NCBI GenBank assembly: GCA_043747555.1
Contig: JAYTOY010000020.1
Coordinates: 62,001 to 126,000, forward strand
Direction of reading: 5' to 3'
Length of the DNA stretch: 64,000 bases
Source: JAYWDA01 sp043747555
GTDB taxonomy: Bacteria > Bdellovibrionota > Bdellovibrionia > Bdellovibrionales > Bdellovibrionaceae
The position numbers and the translations under genes were made by a program. Shown in pieces: positions 34,134 through 43,125 of the stretch (positions are counted from its first letter, which is position 1; every line of letters starts with the position of its first letter). The notes beneath the pieces were generated by a model, which had not been told where the DNA came from, did not search any database, and worked only from the letters and a program-made list of their open reading frames with translations.

Positions 34134-35428
34134 TTCGATGGAAAATTAGACGGGGACGAGATCAAAACGTGCGCCAGGGCCATCCCTGGATTTTGCGGGA
34201 AGATCTTGTTTCTGTTGGAAAAAATTTAGTGCCAGGAACTTTGGTTGAAGTGGTTGATGATAAAGATCAATTTGTTGGCTGGGGCTATGGTAATCATGAA
34301 TCAAAAATTGCTGTGCGAATTTTGGGGCGAAAAAGTGATGAGTTCAAAGGTCTGACCATTCATTTTTTTGTCGACCGTGTGATGGCAGCTTGGAAAAGAA
34401 AACATGAGCTTGGGGTCCGCGGCAGCTTTCGCTTGGTTTATAGTGAAGGCGATCAAATGCCCGGTTTGATTGCTGATCGTTATGTGGCTGAATCGGGCGG
34501 TACGCAGTTCCAAGTTTTTTCAATTCAGGTTTTAACAGCGGGGATGGACCGAATTCTGCGAGATGCAGTGACTTTTTTTCGTGTGGTGGCCGAGCGCGCT
34601 TTAGCCGATGGCATCAGTGAATTTACCTGGGATCAAAGTGTTATTGTTTTAAGAAATGATTCGTCAGCTCGTAAGCACGAGGGCTTAGATGTCATGGTTC
34701 CTCAGGTTTTAAAAAGTGTTCGCGATATCCAGCTGAATCAGTGCGATATTTTTGTGCGTGCCACCCACAGCGAAAGTTTTTTAAAATTTTCTTGTGATTT
34801 GTATCAAGGGCAAAAGACCGGATTTTTTTTAGATCAATGGTATAACATCTTTTTAGTCAATGAAGAGTTGGGCCTAAAAAATTGGCCTAAAGATCAACCC
34901 ATTCAGATTCTTGATCTGTGCTGCTATGTCGGCCATTGGAGTGCGCAGTTGTCCCGCCGGCTTTTAGATTTAGGTTACAAAGTCGAAGTGACATTGGTCG
35001 ATGTTTCGCAACCAGCTCTTGAGCGTGCTGTGAAAAACGTGAAGCGTTTAGGTGTCGATGTCGCATTTTTTAAAAAAGATGTTTTAAAAGACCTGACTGA
35101 TATTCTCAGTGATTCTTTTCATGTCGTTATCGCGGATCCGCCAGCCTTTGCAAAATCTAAAAAAGATATTCCACAGGCAGAGCATGCTTATATGAGATTA
35201 AATACGCAAGCCTTTCGAGTCGCTAAATTCACTGGCTTGGTTGCGGCCTGCTCTTGTTCAGGCGGTGTTCGCGAGGATGCCTTCTTGCAAGCTGTGAATA
35301 AAGGTTTGCTAAGAAGTGAGCGTCAGGCAAAGCTTATAAAAAACGGGGGCCATGCCCCCGATCACCCTTTGCTGCCCAATTTTCCTGAAGGCGAATATTT
35401 GAAAATGAATTTATTTGAAATGCTTTAA
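34130..35428 (+). CDS. rlmI: RlmI-like class I rRNA cytosine-C5 methyltransferase
   Basis: SAM-dependent methyltransferase of 432 residues resembling RlmI (23S rRNA m5C). An N-terminal PUA domain (about 1-80, with RQGHPWILREDL), a central EEhEE domain ending YQGQKTGFFLDQW, and a Rossmann fold with LDLCCYVGHWSAQLS (SAM binding), LVDVSQPALERA and VIADPPAFAKSKKD. PACSCSG-like catalysis is represented by AACSCSGG. TTG start overlapping the previous stop. Its TAA shares TTAA with the convergent coiled-coil gene. Confidence 0.88.
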   Translation: MIRWKIRRGRDQNVRQGHPWILREDLVSVGKNLVPGTLVEVVDDKDQFVGWGYGNHESKIAVRILGRKSDEFKGLTIHFFVDRVMAAWKRKHELGVRGSFRLVYSEGDQMPGLIADRYVAESGGTQFQVFSIQVLTAGMDRILRDAVTFFRVVAERALADGISEFTWDQSVIVLRNDSSARKHEGLDVMVPQVLKSVRDIQLNQCDIFVRATHSESFLKFSCDLYQGQKTGFFLDQWYNIFLVNEELGLKNWPKDQPIQILDLCCYVGHWSAQLSRRLLDLGYKVEVTLVDVSQPALERAVKNVKRLGVDVAFFKKDVLKDLTDILSDSFHVVIADPPAFAKSKKDIPQAEHAYMRLNTQAFRVAKFTGLVAACSCSGGVREDAFLQAVNKGLLRSERQAKLIKNGGHAPDHPLLPNFPEGEYLKMNLFEML

Positions 35429-36387
35429 ACGCTTTCTGGGGTGTTTTGAGTTTGCTGAATATATTCGTTTATTTTTTCAATGTGGTCTTTTAAATTTAAG
35501 TTTTCAGATTTCAATAAACTGCACTGGGTCAGGGATTGCTGCAAATGGCTGTAATAGTCTTTGCACTCTAAACCTTTTCGATCCATCGCCATTTTCATTT
35601 CGATAATCTTAGTTTCAGCAGTTTCCATCAAGTGTTTAAGAACTTCGTTCTGTTTTCTTGCAGAGGCTTCAAGCTCCTCAAACGAATTTGAAATGCTATT
35701 GATTTCATCGTTCAAAGCTTTAATATTCTGATTTTTAAGGTCGATCTGTTCGTTCATCTGAGCTAACAAATGCGTCACTTGATCTTTTTCATTGAGGGTT
35801 TGCTGAATTTGATTTTGAAGTTGTTTTTTCTCTTCAAGCCAAGTGTCTTGTTGTTTTAAAAATGAAGCCTTGGCTTTATCCAGTTCAAGATCAGTTTCTT
35901 CCTTTAGCGCTTTTTGAAGTTCAACTTCATTTTGTAAGCTTTTAATATTTTCCGTCAGAGATTGAGAATATTTTTTTTCTTCCAAATGACTTTGGTGAGA
36001 GCGTGATTTTAGACCTTGAATCTCGAGCTGGAGCTGCAAGCTAATCTCTAAAGATTTAGCCAAATCGGTATTTAATTTTGAGTTGGTGTTACGTTCAGTA
36101 TTAAGTTGTTCGCTGAGCAAAAGCATTTGCTGGCCCAAATCGCCTTGCTGATATTGCATGTTTTCCAAATTTTTAATTTTACTGCTGATGCGGTCATGCA
36201 TTTCGTCTTGTGCCGCTTGAAGGTCAGTTTGAAATCGACGAATTTGGCTCTGCATTTTTTCTAACATTTGTTGCCTCGTTCCTGCTTCTGCGGCAGCTTC
36301 AAATCCATGATTGGATTTGAAGCTTAGTTCATTGAGTTTATTAGATATTTCATCGAACAAGCGTTCGTGGTCGGGTCTTGAATTCAT
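35425..36387 (-). CDS. Long coiled-coil cytoplasmic protein
   Basis: A 320-residue protein, almost entirely heptad-rich coiled coil (Leu/Gln/Glu/Lys) from about residue 45 to the end, with a short N-terminal segment (MNSRPDHERLFDEISNKLNE). No signal or membrane helix. The length and Gln/Asn richness suggest a structural or scaffold role, but no family is recognised. Convergent with rlmI, with overlapping stops. Confidence 0.7.
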   Translation of the reverse strand: MNSRPDHERLFDEISNKLNELSFKSNHGFEAAAEAGTRQQMLEKMQSQIRRFQTDLQAAQDEMHDRISSKIKNLENMQYQQGDLGQQMLLLSEQLNTERNTNSKLNTDLAKSLEISLQLQLEIQGLKSRSHQSHLEEKKYSQSLTENIKSLQNEVELQKALKEETDLELDKAKASFLKQQDTWLEEKKQLQNQIQQTLNEKDQVTHLLAQMNEQIDLKNQNIKALNDEINSISNSFEELEASARKQNEVLKHLMETAETKIIEMKMAMDRKGLECKDYYSHLQQSLTQCSLLKSENLNLKDHIEKINEYIQQTQNTPESV

Positions 36388-36634
36388 AAAAGCTATTCTG
36401 AGGCCATCGACTTAGATCCGTCATCTGTTTGTCTTGCCTCTCGATCTTTGTCTAGGCTCAGGTCCACCGTAACCCTCTTCCCATTTTGAAACAGAGACCT
36501 TTTTTGTAAGGAAGAACGGGTGTGTTAAGCCAAAAATGGCGCTGTCTCAAAATGAGAAAATAAGCAGTCGTTTAAAGGGTTTAGAGGGCTGGGAAGATGG
36601 CACCGAGGATGCATTACTTAAGGGAGAGGTGATT

Positions 36635-37684
36635 ATGGATTTCAAAGAATGGAAACTAGAGCTTACGATTGTTGCTTCTGCAGTTCTTCTGCTGTTTGCG
36701 ATGTTTGGTTTGTTTCGGACCATTTCGCCGGCGTCAAAGCTAGAGGCCAGTGCCATCGTTTATGAAATGCCACGTCCTACAAGTGCTGAAATGGAAGCAG
36801 ATTTCGATCTCGCAAACCGCGAGATCACTCGTGAATATTTGAAGGCTCAAACAAAAGGTGCAGCTCCTAGCAACATGCCTGTTGCAAAAATTCCGACAAA
36901 AACGCCTGCTAAATCTGATAAGAAAAAAGACGCTGCAAAAATCACTCAAGCGACGAAGCCAAAGTTAACTATAGACATCATTTCTGCGGCCGCCCGCAAA
37001 GGAATTGCTTCTTCTGACAAAAACCAACCTGTTCGAGTCGCTTTCAATAATCAAAACTCGCGAAAAAATGTAAATACACCAGACGCCGCTGCAGATCCTA
37101 AAAAGGAAGATGATAAGAAGCCAATGACAATCGCCGAATGGCACCAGCTTCTGTTCTCGCAGCCGACTTTGGCGAATGTGAATAAATTCTTAGCAGCTTA
37201 TAAAGCAAAAGAAGTGACCCCCCAAGATTATTACCAGGTTTCTGAGGAATTAGTTTTATCTGATAAACCAGATCATCAAGCTGCAGGACTTTATGCCTTT
37301 CAAGCCGCTCCAAACGCTATCAGCTTTGTGATCATTGCTAAGAACCTAGGAAAGCTAACTCCTGAAAACAGATCAACGGGTCAGCAGATTTTATTAAGCT
37401 ACAGTCAGCCCCAAAGGGTTGGTTACTTATCGCAGGTTTTGGAATCAACAGATCCAGAAGTTGTGAAGCAAGCCGCAGATACAATCACTTACGGTTTAGC
37501 CCAAGTTAAAAAGGGAAATACGTCCCCAGTTTCTAGGAATGTTCGCGGACAGGAAACGACGTCGGCTGCGACAAATCTGCAGTCTTACGGTCGATTTTTA
37601 CAAGTCTTTGAAACTTGGCAACAAAGTGGCGACCAAACTCTAATGGGTCTAGCTCAGAATTTTTTAACCACTTGGAATTCTTAA
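36635..37684 (+). CDS. Hypothetical single-span inner-membrane protein
   Basis: A 349-residue protein. ATG 36635 follows GGGAGAGGT by five bases and begins MDFKEWKLELTIVASAVLLLFAMFG, a transmembrane helix near the N terminus. The longer frame from ATG 36536 adds 33 charged residues but lacks a clear ribosome site. After the membrane helix come an Ala/Lys/Pro/Thr-rich linker and a helical, possibly repeat-like C-terminal region (about 185-345; HEAT- or TPR-like by eye only). No function assigned. The 247 bases between this start and the divergent coiled-coil gene hold no other recognisable gene. Confidence 0.65.
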   Translation: MDFKEWKLELTIVASAVLLLFAMFGLFRTISPASKLEASAIVYEMPRPTSAEMEADFDLANREITREYLKAQTKGAAPSNMPVAKIPTKTPAKSDKKKDAAKITQATKPKLTIDIISAAARKGIASSDKNQPVRVAFNNQNSRKNVNTPDAAADPKKEDDKKPMTIAEWHQLLFSQPTLANVNKFLAAYKAKEVTPQDYYQVSEELVLSDKPDHQAAGLYAFQAAPNAISFVIIAKNLGKLTPENRSTGQQILLSYSQPQRVGYLSQVLESTDPEVVKQAADTITYGLAQVKKGNTSPVSRNVRGQETTSAATNLQSYGRFLQVFETWQQSGDQTLMGLAQNFLTTWNS

Positions 37685-37747
37685 ACGCTAGGGATTTTTA
37701 GCAGTCAAGACTTGTCCCCTGCATCGAATTCGGGTCCAATAGTTTCG

Positions 37748-38512
37748 ATGCGTCTCATATTTTTTTTAATCATTTTCTTTAATTTATCTTGGGCTCAGGC
37801 AGAGCGATTTATTCCTCGCCGCATGAGTGAGTCAGATCGTCGGATTGCTCTTCAAATTCTAGGTTTTGGTTCTGCCAGTAAAATTTTAACAAGCCCATTT
37901 CCGTTAGGGGGCCACCCCGGGTTAGAAATGGGATTAACGACCGAGTATCTACAGGTCCAAGACTTGGCAAGCCTAGGCGACAAATCGACTCGCAATCGCG
38001 AACTCAATTTTAATAGTTTCTCTTTAGCAAAAGGATTATTTTATAATATTGATACGGCTTTTCAGTTTACGCCAGCTTTCCAAAAGGAAGATGTTTCGTC
38101 GTATTCGGCCCAAATTCGGTGGGGGTTCTATGAGTTCCCATTTATTCCTGGTGGGCTTTCTTTTGTGTTGGGTCGGAGTGATACCAATTACGGAAATCTT
38201 TTAAACACCCGAACAACGGGCCAAGATCTTGTTGCGACGGTTGTCGTCGAAGATGTCAGTTTATATTTTGGTGTTGGAAGAGCGAACTCAATTGGAACTT
38301 TTAGTGGTGGTACGCAAACGGGGACAGCGACCGAAAGTACTACTGATCTATGTGATGCCGCATCGGCGTACTGTTCATCATCGAATGAAGAGCTGACTGA
38401 GGTTCATACGCTTTTTGGGATCAGTTTAGAATTCAACCAGGTTTTTGCGGCTCTTGAAATTGATCGATATTTTCTGTCGACCTATTCAGCTAAAGTCGGC
38501 TGGAAATTTTAA
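37748..38512 (+). CDS. Predicted outer-membrane beta-barrel protein
   Basis: About 254 residues. ATG 37748 starts a signal peptide (MRLIFFLIIFFNLSWAQA); a TTG 36 bases upstream keeps the frame open but would put residues before the signal. Alternating amphipathic strands with aromatic girdle residues follow, ending VGWKF with C-terminal Phe. A short Cys-flanked loop (DLCDAASAYC) is probably extracellular. No named family. A hairpin-type terminator overlaps the end. Confidence 0.65.
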   Translation: MRLIFFLIIFFNLSWAQAERFIPRRMSESDRRIALQILGFGSASKILTSPFPLGGHPGLEMGLTTEYLQVQDLASLGDKSTRNRELNFNSFSLAKGLFYNIDTAFQFTPAFQKEDVSSYSAQIRWGFYEFPFIPGGLSFVLGRSDTNYGNLLNTRTTGQDLVATVVVEDVSLYFGVGRANSIGTFSGGTQTGTATESTTDLCDAASAYCSSSNEELTEVHTLFGISLEFNQVFAALEIDRYFLSTYSAKVGWKF

Positions 38513-38538
38513 CTCGAATTTACTAAGTTCGAGCTTTT
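38513..38538 (+). terminator. Intrinsic terminator after the outer-membrane protein gene
   Basis: CTCGAA (38513-38518) and TTCGAG (38528-38533) form a six-pair stem with a nine-base loop, followed by CTTTTT. Its right arm lies inside the 3' end of the convergent heptose adenylyltransferase gene. Confidence 0.5.
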
Positions 38539-38984
38539 TGAATCAGTTGGGTTGTCGATTTCCCATCAACAAACTGCAAAGAGAAAACTTCGCCCCCCAA
38601 AGATTGCACGAAACTGGCTCCCACGATACTTTCGATTTTCCAGTCGCCACCTTTAACTAAAATATTTGGCTTTACTTCATGAATTAATTTTTCTGGAGTG
38701 TCTTCGTTGAAAATAACAACGGCATCGACGCAACTTAGAGAACTGAGGATTTCAGCGCGATCATTTTCGTTTTGCAAGGGGCGATCATTGCCTTTAAGTC
38801 GCTTAACGCTGGCATCCGCATTAACACCAAGGAATAAAAAATCACCCAATGCGCGGGCTTCTTTTAAGTAACGAACATGCCCCACGTGGAGCAAATCAAA
38901 AACGCCATTTGTAAAAACAATTTTTTTTTGACGGTAAGGACGAAGCTTTTCATTGATCTGATCAAGGTTAAAAACTTGTCCCAC
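38523..38984 (-). CDS. hldE: D-glycero-beta-D-manno-heptose 1-phosphate adenylyltransferase (HldE C-domain type)
   Basis: Nucleotidyltransferase of 153 residues making ADP-heptose for the LPS core. The cytidylyltransferase-like motif GVFDLLHVGHVRYL contains His-x-Gly-His, followed by LGVNADASVKRLKG and NILVKGGDWK. It is the stand-alone second domain of HldE (RfaE2); the kinase domain is not in this window. Five bases after the RDD-family gene, in the same minus-strand unit. Confidence 0.9.
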   Translation of the reverse strand: MGQVFNLDQINEKLRPYRQKKIVFTNGVFDLLHVGHVRYLKEARALGDFLFLGVNADASVKRLKGNDRPLQNENDRAEILSSLSCVDAVVIFNEDTPEKLIHEVKPNILVKGGDWKIESIVGASFVQSLGGEVFSLQFVDGKSTTQLIQKART

Positions 38985-38989
38985 GAGGA

Positions 38990-39709
38990 TTAGGCTCTTT
39001 CTAAGATCTGTGTTTGTGATAAGGCGCCGACTAAATCACGCCTGATGAAAAGAGATATTAATGGCAAAGTGAAAATTCCAGTTAATACAACAAGTGCCGA
39101 TCTTGCGATCACAGAGATTGCATATCCCGCGGTGCCGACTTCATTCGGATGTCCAATTCTTATATCGTAAGCCCATTCGCCAGGAGTTGCGCCTAAAAAT
39201 ATTCGGTGCCCTACTAAATAAACGAAAGACACCAAACCAAATAGAGCTAAAGTTGAAAGAAAAATAAATCCGCTGGCTTCAGAGCTAAAAATGGCACTGG
39301 TGACATCAACTTTTGTAATGCTTAAAACCACAATCATACAAAGTAAAGTTGCAGCTAAAACCAACATCGCATCTAATATAAAAGCACTGACATTTTGAAG
39401 GCCAGCCTTATATTTTAAGATAGGTGCTGTTCGAGGAGTTACATTCGTTTTAGGAGTTTCATTTTTCTTAGAGCGCAGTGTTTGTAGAATTTCTTCAACG
39501 GCGGCCGACGAATCATCCATATCAGGCATGTTAAATTGCGTTCTAGCATTTCTAGGAAGTGGCGAGCGCAGGGGCGAATCAATTTCTGAATTAAATTGAA
39601 CGGCATTAAATTGAGAGGTGACCGGCGGTTGTTCTTTTTTATTTTTCTTATGAAAGCCTAAGCCCTCTGTTAAAGGCTTAAATTCAAATTCTTCAAACGG
39701 ATCTGCCAT
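38990..39709 (-). CDS. RDD-family membrane protein
   Basis: A 239-residue protein. ATG 39709 follows GGGAGG by six bases. A charged cytoplasmic N terminus (about 1-110) precedes about four membrane helices with the RDD-like features AFILDAMLVLAAT (Asp in helix 1), GATPGEWAYDIRI and the C-terminal SLFIRRDLVGALSQTQIL. RDD proteins are small transporters or Na+/H+-type exchangers of mostly unknown substrate. It sits between rsmE and the heptose gene. Confidence 0.8.
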   Translation of the reverse strand: MADPFEEFEFKPLTEGLGFHKKNKKEQPPVTSQFNAVQFNSEIDSPLRSPLPRNARTQFNMPDMDDSSAAVEEILQTLRSKKNETPKTNVTPRTAPILKYKAGLQNVSAFILDAMLVLAATLLCMIVVLSITKVDVTSAIFSSEASGFIFLSTLALFGLVSFVYLVGHRIFLGATPGEWAYDIRIGHPNEVGTAGYAISVIARSALVVLTGIFTLPLISLFIRRDLVGALSQTQILERA

Positions 39710-39728
39710 CACAAACCTCCCTGTCGGC

Positions 39729-40490
39729 CTAAGCCATATCCCCACGCATCAAATCAAACTCATACTTTAGGACGGAGACCAAAGTCAGGCAAGCCGTTTC
39801 AACTCGAAGGATCTGCCGACCCAAAGTGACAGGATCAAAGCCTAGGTTTTTTAAGTTTTCGACTTCTTGAACTGAAAAACCTCCCTCGCTTCCAACAAGG
39901 CACCAAATATCTGTGATATTTGGGCTTTTCTTAGACTTAAGGAAGCTAGAAATTGAGACCGGAGCTTCCCCCTCATATGCAAATAGACCCATAGCGCCTT
40001 CGGACGGGTTAATTTGACTGAGAATATTCTTAAAGTCTACGGGCGCATGAATTTTCAGCAGTTCGCCGCGTCCGCATTGTTGGGTCGCCGAAACAACGAT
40101 TTTCTGCCAACGCTCTAATTTCTGAGTTGGGAACGCGTTCGCACTTTTTACGAAACTGTAATCAGAAAAAAACGGATGGAAACTAGTCACACCCATTTCC
40201 ACGAGCTTTTCCACAACATCATCCATCACCTGATATCGTGAGACTGATAAAGCAATATGTAAATGAGGCCTTGGCAGCTCTGGAATAATTCGGATTTCTT
40301 TAATTAAAGCTTGCGCCGTTTTTTTTCCGATTTCAGTGACCCCAACAAGATAAGCTTTTTCTTCACATAAAACTTCAAAATGCGATCCCATATCCTGACG
40401 GCAAACTGAAAAAATATGGTGAAAAAGATCGCCATCAAATTGGACTGAGTCACCAATGATATTTTGAGGTTGAATCCAATAACGCCTCAT
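39729..40490 (-). CDS. rsmE: 16S rRNA m3U1498 methyltransferase RsmE
   Basis: SPOUT-fold SAM methyltransferase of 253 residues. An N-terminal PUA-like domain (MRRYWIQPQ, then LFHHIFSVCRQDMG) is followed by the SPOUT knot motifs LVGSEGGFSVQEVE and LGRQILRVETACL. ATG 40490 overlaps the prmA stop (ATGA), so the longer frame from 40526 is not used. prmA-rsmE adjacency is common in bacteria. Confidence 0.95.
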   Translation of the reverse strand: MRRYWIQPQNIIGDSVQFDGDLFHHIFSVCRQDMGSHFEVLCEEKAYLVGVTEIGKKTAQALIKEIRIIPELPRPHLHIALSVSRYQVMDDVVEKLVEMGVTSFHPFFSDYSFVKSANAFPTQKLERWQKIVVSATQQCGRGELLKIHAPVDFKNILSQINPSEGAMGLFAYEGEAPVSISSFLKSKKSPNITDIWCLVGSEGGFSVQEVENLKNLGFDPVTLGRQILRVETACLTLVSVLKYEFDLMRGDMA

Positions 40491-41386
40491 AAAGGGCTGA
40501 CATTCTGAAACCAATAGCCGATCCATTCGTCTTTTTCAATTCGGCGCATGACTTTTAAATTTGTCGCCCGAGTGAAGTTTTCAAAGAACTCGCTATCATG
40601 TTCTTTTAAGATGCCTGTCACGATTAAAAACCCGTCGCTTTTTGTACGTTTGATGAGGGCCTCTCGTAAATGAATCAGAACGCCGTCGATAATATTTGCG
40701 ACAACGATGTCGAACTGCTCGCGCAGTTCTTCGACCTGTTGATCGCGAATTAAAATATTCTGGGATTTATTTTTAATGATATTTTCTTTAGCAACCCGGC
40801 GAGCTTCCGGATCAATCTCGACACCAATAATTGGATTAAAATTTAATTTCTCGGCCAAAAGGGCGAGGATCGCTGTCCCAGTTCCGACATCGAGTAAACT
40901 AACTCGCGAACGGTCTAAAAAGTTTTGTGCGGCTTTGTAAATTAAGGCGGCAGCTAATTGAGTGGTTGCATGAGTGCCAGTTCCAAATGCCATACCAGGA
41001 TCGATGAAAATGGGTAGCTTGGCTTCTACTGGAGACGGCAACCACGAGGGAATCACCCAAATGTCTTGCACTAGTTTAAAGGCCACAAAGCCTTTTTTCC
41101 ATTCTTCGAGCCAATCTTTGTGCTCTTCTTCAAAAATTTGCCAGTCGGATTTTGCGTCGAGCTCTTTTAAAGCTTTAAAAAATTCTACGGAAGGATTTTC
41201 AGGAAAGAATACATCGATATCGTGATTTTTAGGATGAAGAACTTCGGCATCGTAGGTTAAATTGGTTTGCGTGAAGGACAGAGCTTCACTGACACCTGAG
41301 GCTGCGTGCTCAAACGCAAGGGTGGTGACAATATCTTCCATATTTGCTGAAATCTGTTTTATACGAACGCGGAAATAAGAATTCAT
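40487..41386 (-). CDS. prmA: Ribosomal protein L11 methyltransferase PrmA
   Basis: SAM-dependent methyltransferase trimethylating L11; 299 residues. The N-terminal substrate-recruiting domain (about 1-110) precedes FIDPGMAFGTGTHATT, SAM motif LLDVGTGTAILALLA and the catalytic-side VANIIDGVLIHL. The NIIxxxL segment is typical of PrmA. Overlaps rsmE by four bases. Confidence 0.95.
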   Translation of the reverse strand: MNSYFRVRIKQISANMEDIVTTLAFEHAASGVSEALSFTQTNLTYDAEVLHPKNHDIDVFFPENPSVEFFKALKELDAKSDWQIFEEEHKDWLEEWKKGFVAFKLVQDIWVIPSWLPSPVEAKLPIFIDPGMAFGTGTHATTQLAAALIYKAAQNFLDRSRVSLLDVGTGTAILALLAEKLNFNPIIGVEIDPEARRVAKENIIKNKSQNILIRDQQVEELREQFDIVVANIIDGVLIHLREALIKRTKSDGFLIVTGILKEHDSEFFENFTRATNLKVMRRIEKDEWIGYWFQNVSPL

Positions 41387-41439
41387 AGGGTCTCGCTTAC
41401 GCTCTTTTTTGCCATAAAATTAAAAAGCGGTCGAGGAAG

Positions 41440-42165
41440 TTATTTAGAGAGAACTGGGGTCTCAGATTTAAGCCCGTCGGTCGCTGTATTGTTTACAGGG
41501 ACTTCGTCAAAGAGGGCATTGGGAACCGTGCCGTCTTGCGCTGTTTTGGTCAGTTCATTGGGCAAATTAAGCGGGTTCAGGCTGACCATTTCGGATTCTT
41601 CTTGCTCTGGGGGCGCGATTGGAACATTGACTGGCGGTTTTACCGGTATCGGTGTTGCGGTGATTGGCGGCGGAGCAGAGGTGACCGAAGTTGCAGTTAC
41701 AGTTGTTATTGTAGTTGAAGGTTCTTGTCCTTTTGGCTTTGCCGCAACAGCTTGAGGCTTTCGTTTTGGGGCCGAGTTATCAACAAAAGAATCTTTGAGG
41801 TCGATGCGATCACCTGACATCAAGCCAATTTGTTCAAGCATAGGGTTCACGTCCCGAGGTAATAATTTGTACTCTCGACCGATAGCGACTTTTTGAAAGA
41901 CCGCGACAACTTTGACCTGCCCGACGGGGATTGAAATTTCCCCAAAACTTTGAGCGCCGCTTGCGTCCCGGACATTAATGGTCCTAAAAACGGTCACGAC
42001 CATATTTTTTTTCAAACCCTCGTTTTCACCCGCACCAAGATAGAAGTCAGTGTAAGAAGGATCTTCGTCACTGAGAGGAATATTTTTTCTGACATCAATG
42101 ATTGCGATTTCAGCCAAAGCTGCGTGAGTGAATAGGATGAGGACGGTAAATAGAAAACGAAACAT
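41440..42165 (-). CDS. Exported hypothetical protein with a Pro/Thr-rich linker
   Basis: A 241-residue protein with a signal peptide (about 1-18, ending HAALA), a compact beta-rich domain (about 20-120; FYLGAGENEGLKKNMVVTVFR, GQVKVVAVF) and a long Thr/Pro/Ala/Val tail (about 130-240). The N-terminal domain resembles the FlgT C-terminal/lipoprotein-type 'GxxxGLKxGxxxxVxR' pattern, but this is not diagnostic. SD AAGGAAAGG precedes the ATG by about eight bases. Probably upstream in the same unit as prmA-rsmE. Confidence 0.6.
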   Translation of the reverse strand: MFRFLFTVLILFTHAALAEIAIIDVRKNIPLSDEDPSYTDFYLGAGENEGLKKNMVVTVFRTINVRDASGAQSFGEISIPVGQVKVVAVFQKVAIGREYKLLPRDVNPMLEQIGLMSGDRIDLKDSFVDNSAPKRKPQAVAAKPKGQEPSTTITTVTATSVTSAPPPITATPIPVKPPVNVPIAPPEQEESEMVSLNPLNLPNELTKTAQDGTVPNALFDEVPVNNTATDGLKSETPVLSK

Positions 42166-42237
42166 ACAATTAAACCTTTCCTTGGTTCAAGCCGTCCTAG
42201 CTTGTTGTACATAATAGATCGGTGTTTCGTTTTGAAA

Positions 42238-43125
42238 CTAAACGGGAATTGTAGTCGAGGACTCGCGAAATCTTAAAGCTAGACCGGCCAGAATTAAAAA
42301 ACCCCCGATCAGCTGCAGCGGGGTTAGACCTTCTTTCAGGATCGCCCATGAGGCCAAGGTCGCAGTCACAGGTTCAGTCATGCTTAAAAGTGCGACCTCT
42401 GTCTTTTTTAACTTCTGCAAACTGCCCAATACCAACGTCATAGGAATGATCGTGCAAAGGATGGCAATGCCAAAAATAATATTCGCCTGGGTGGTATTAA
42501 AAGATTCCAGTCTTTGAATGGAAGGATTGTGAAACAGTAAAAGGGCGACGGCGCCAAAGCTGATAATGTAAAGGCTTGAAGTCATAGGCCTAATATATTT
42601 TTGATATTTTTCAGAAATAACAATGTAAATGGCATAAGCAATGGCAGAGCCTAAGCCGCATATAAATCCTAGAGCTGAGCTCACATTGATTTGTCCCCAG
42701 AGTAAAAAAATCAACCCTGTGAACGCAATTCCTGTGCAGGTCATTTGCCAGACAGACGGGCGTTCGCCCATAAAAAAGGCGATCAACTGAATCCATAAAG
42801 GATAGGTATAAAGCAAGAGTGCTGCTAGCGCGACACTTAAGCCCTCGACGGCTTTAAAGTACAGTGAGGCAAATAAAGCGTAGCCAAAAATTCCCAAAGC
42901 ACCGGAAATTAGAAACTGCTTGCCAGAAATTTCAGTCCATTTTGGTTTAAATAATAAAAGGACTGACCATAAAAGAAATGCTGCCAAAATAAATCGGAAA
43001 GTCAAAAGTTCGCCCACCGAAATACCATTATTAAAAGCTAATTTTCCAAAAATTCCCAAAAATCCAAAACAGATACTGGCTGAGATGATTTCAATAAAAC
43101 CAATCAGTCGACTTCGAGGGTTCAT
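42238..43125 (-). CDS. EamA-family (DMT superfamily) transporter
   Basis: A 295-residue inner-membrane protein with ten hydrophobic helices in two EamA repeats (about 8-140 and 150-285). Features include FGFLGIFGKLAFNNGISVGELLTFRFILAAFLL in outline, GERPSVWQ between repeats, and SMTEPVTATLASW near the end, all typical of DMT permeases. Substrate (metabolite or amino-acid export) is unknown. The start overlaps the rluB stop by four bases. Confidence 0.88.
   Translation of the reverse strand: MNPRSRLIGFIEIISASICFGFLGIFGKLAFNNGISVGELLTFRFILAAFLLWSVLLLFKPKWTEISGKQFLISGALGIFGYALFASLYFKAVEGLSVALAALLLYTYPLWIQLIAFFMGERPSVWQMTCTGIAFTGLIFLLWGQINVSSALGFICGLGSAIAYAIYIVISEKYQKYIRPMTSSLYIISFGAVALLLFHNPSIQRLESFNTTQANIIFGIAILCTIIPMTLVLGSLQKLKKTEVALLSMTEPVTATLASWAILKEGLTPLQLIGGFLILAGLALRFRESSTTIPV

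Noticed and set aside
36536..36634. Upstream extension (33 codons) of the membrane protein gene at 36635
   Set aside because: Lacks a clear Shine-Dalgarno sequence, while the internal ATG has a strong one; kept only as an alternative start.
42166..42237. Gap of 72 bases checked for a small gene, RNA or terminator
   Set aside because: Only a ribosome site and a weak TATTAT-like -10 are visible; nothing firm enough to report.
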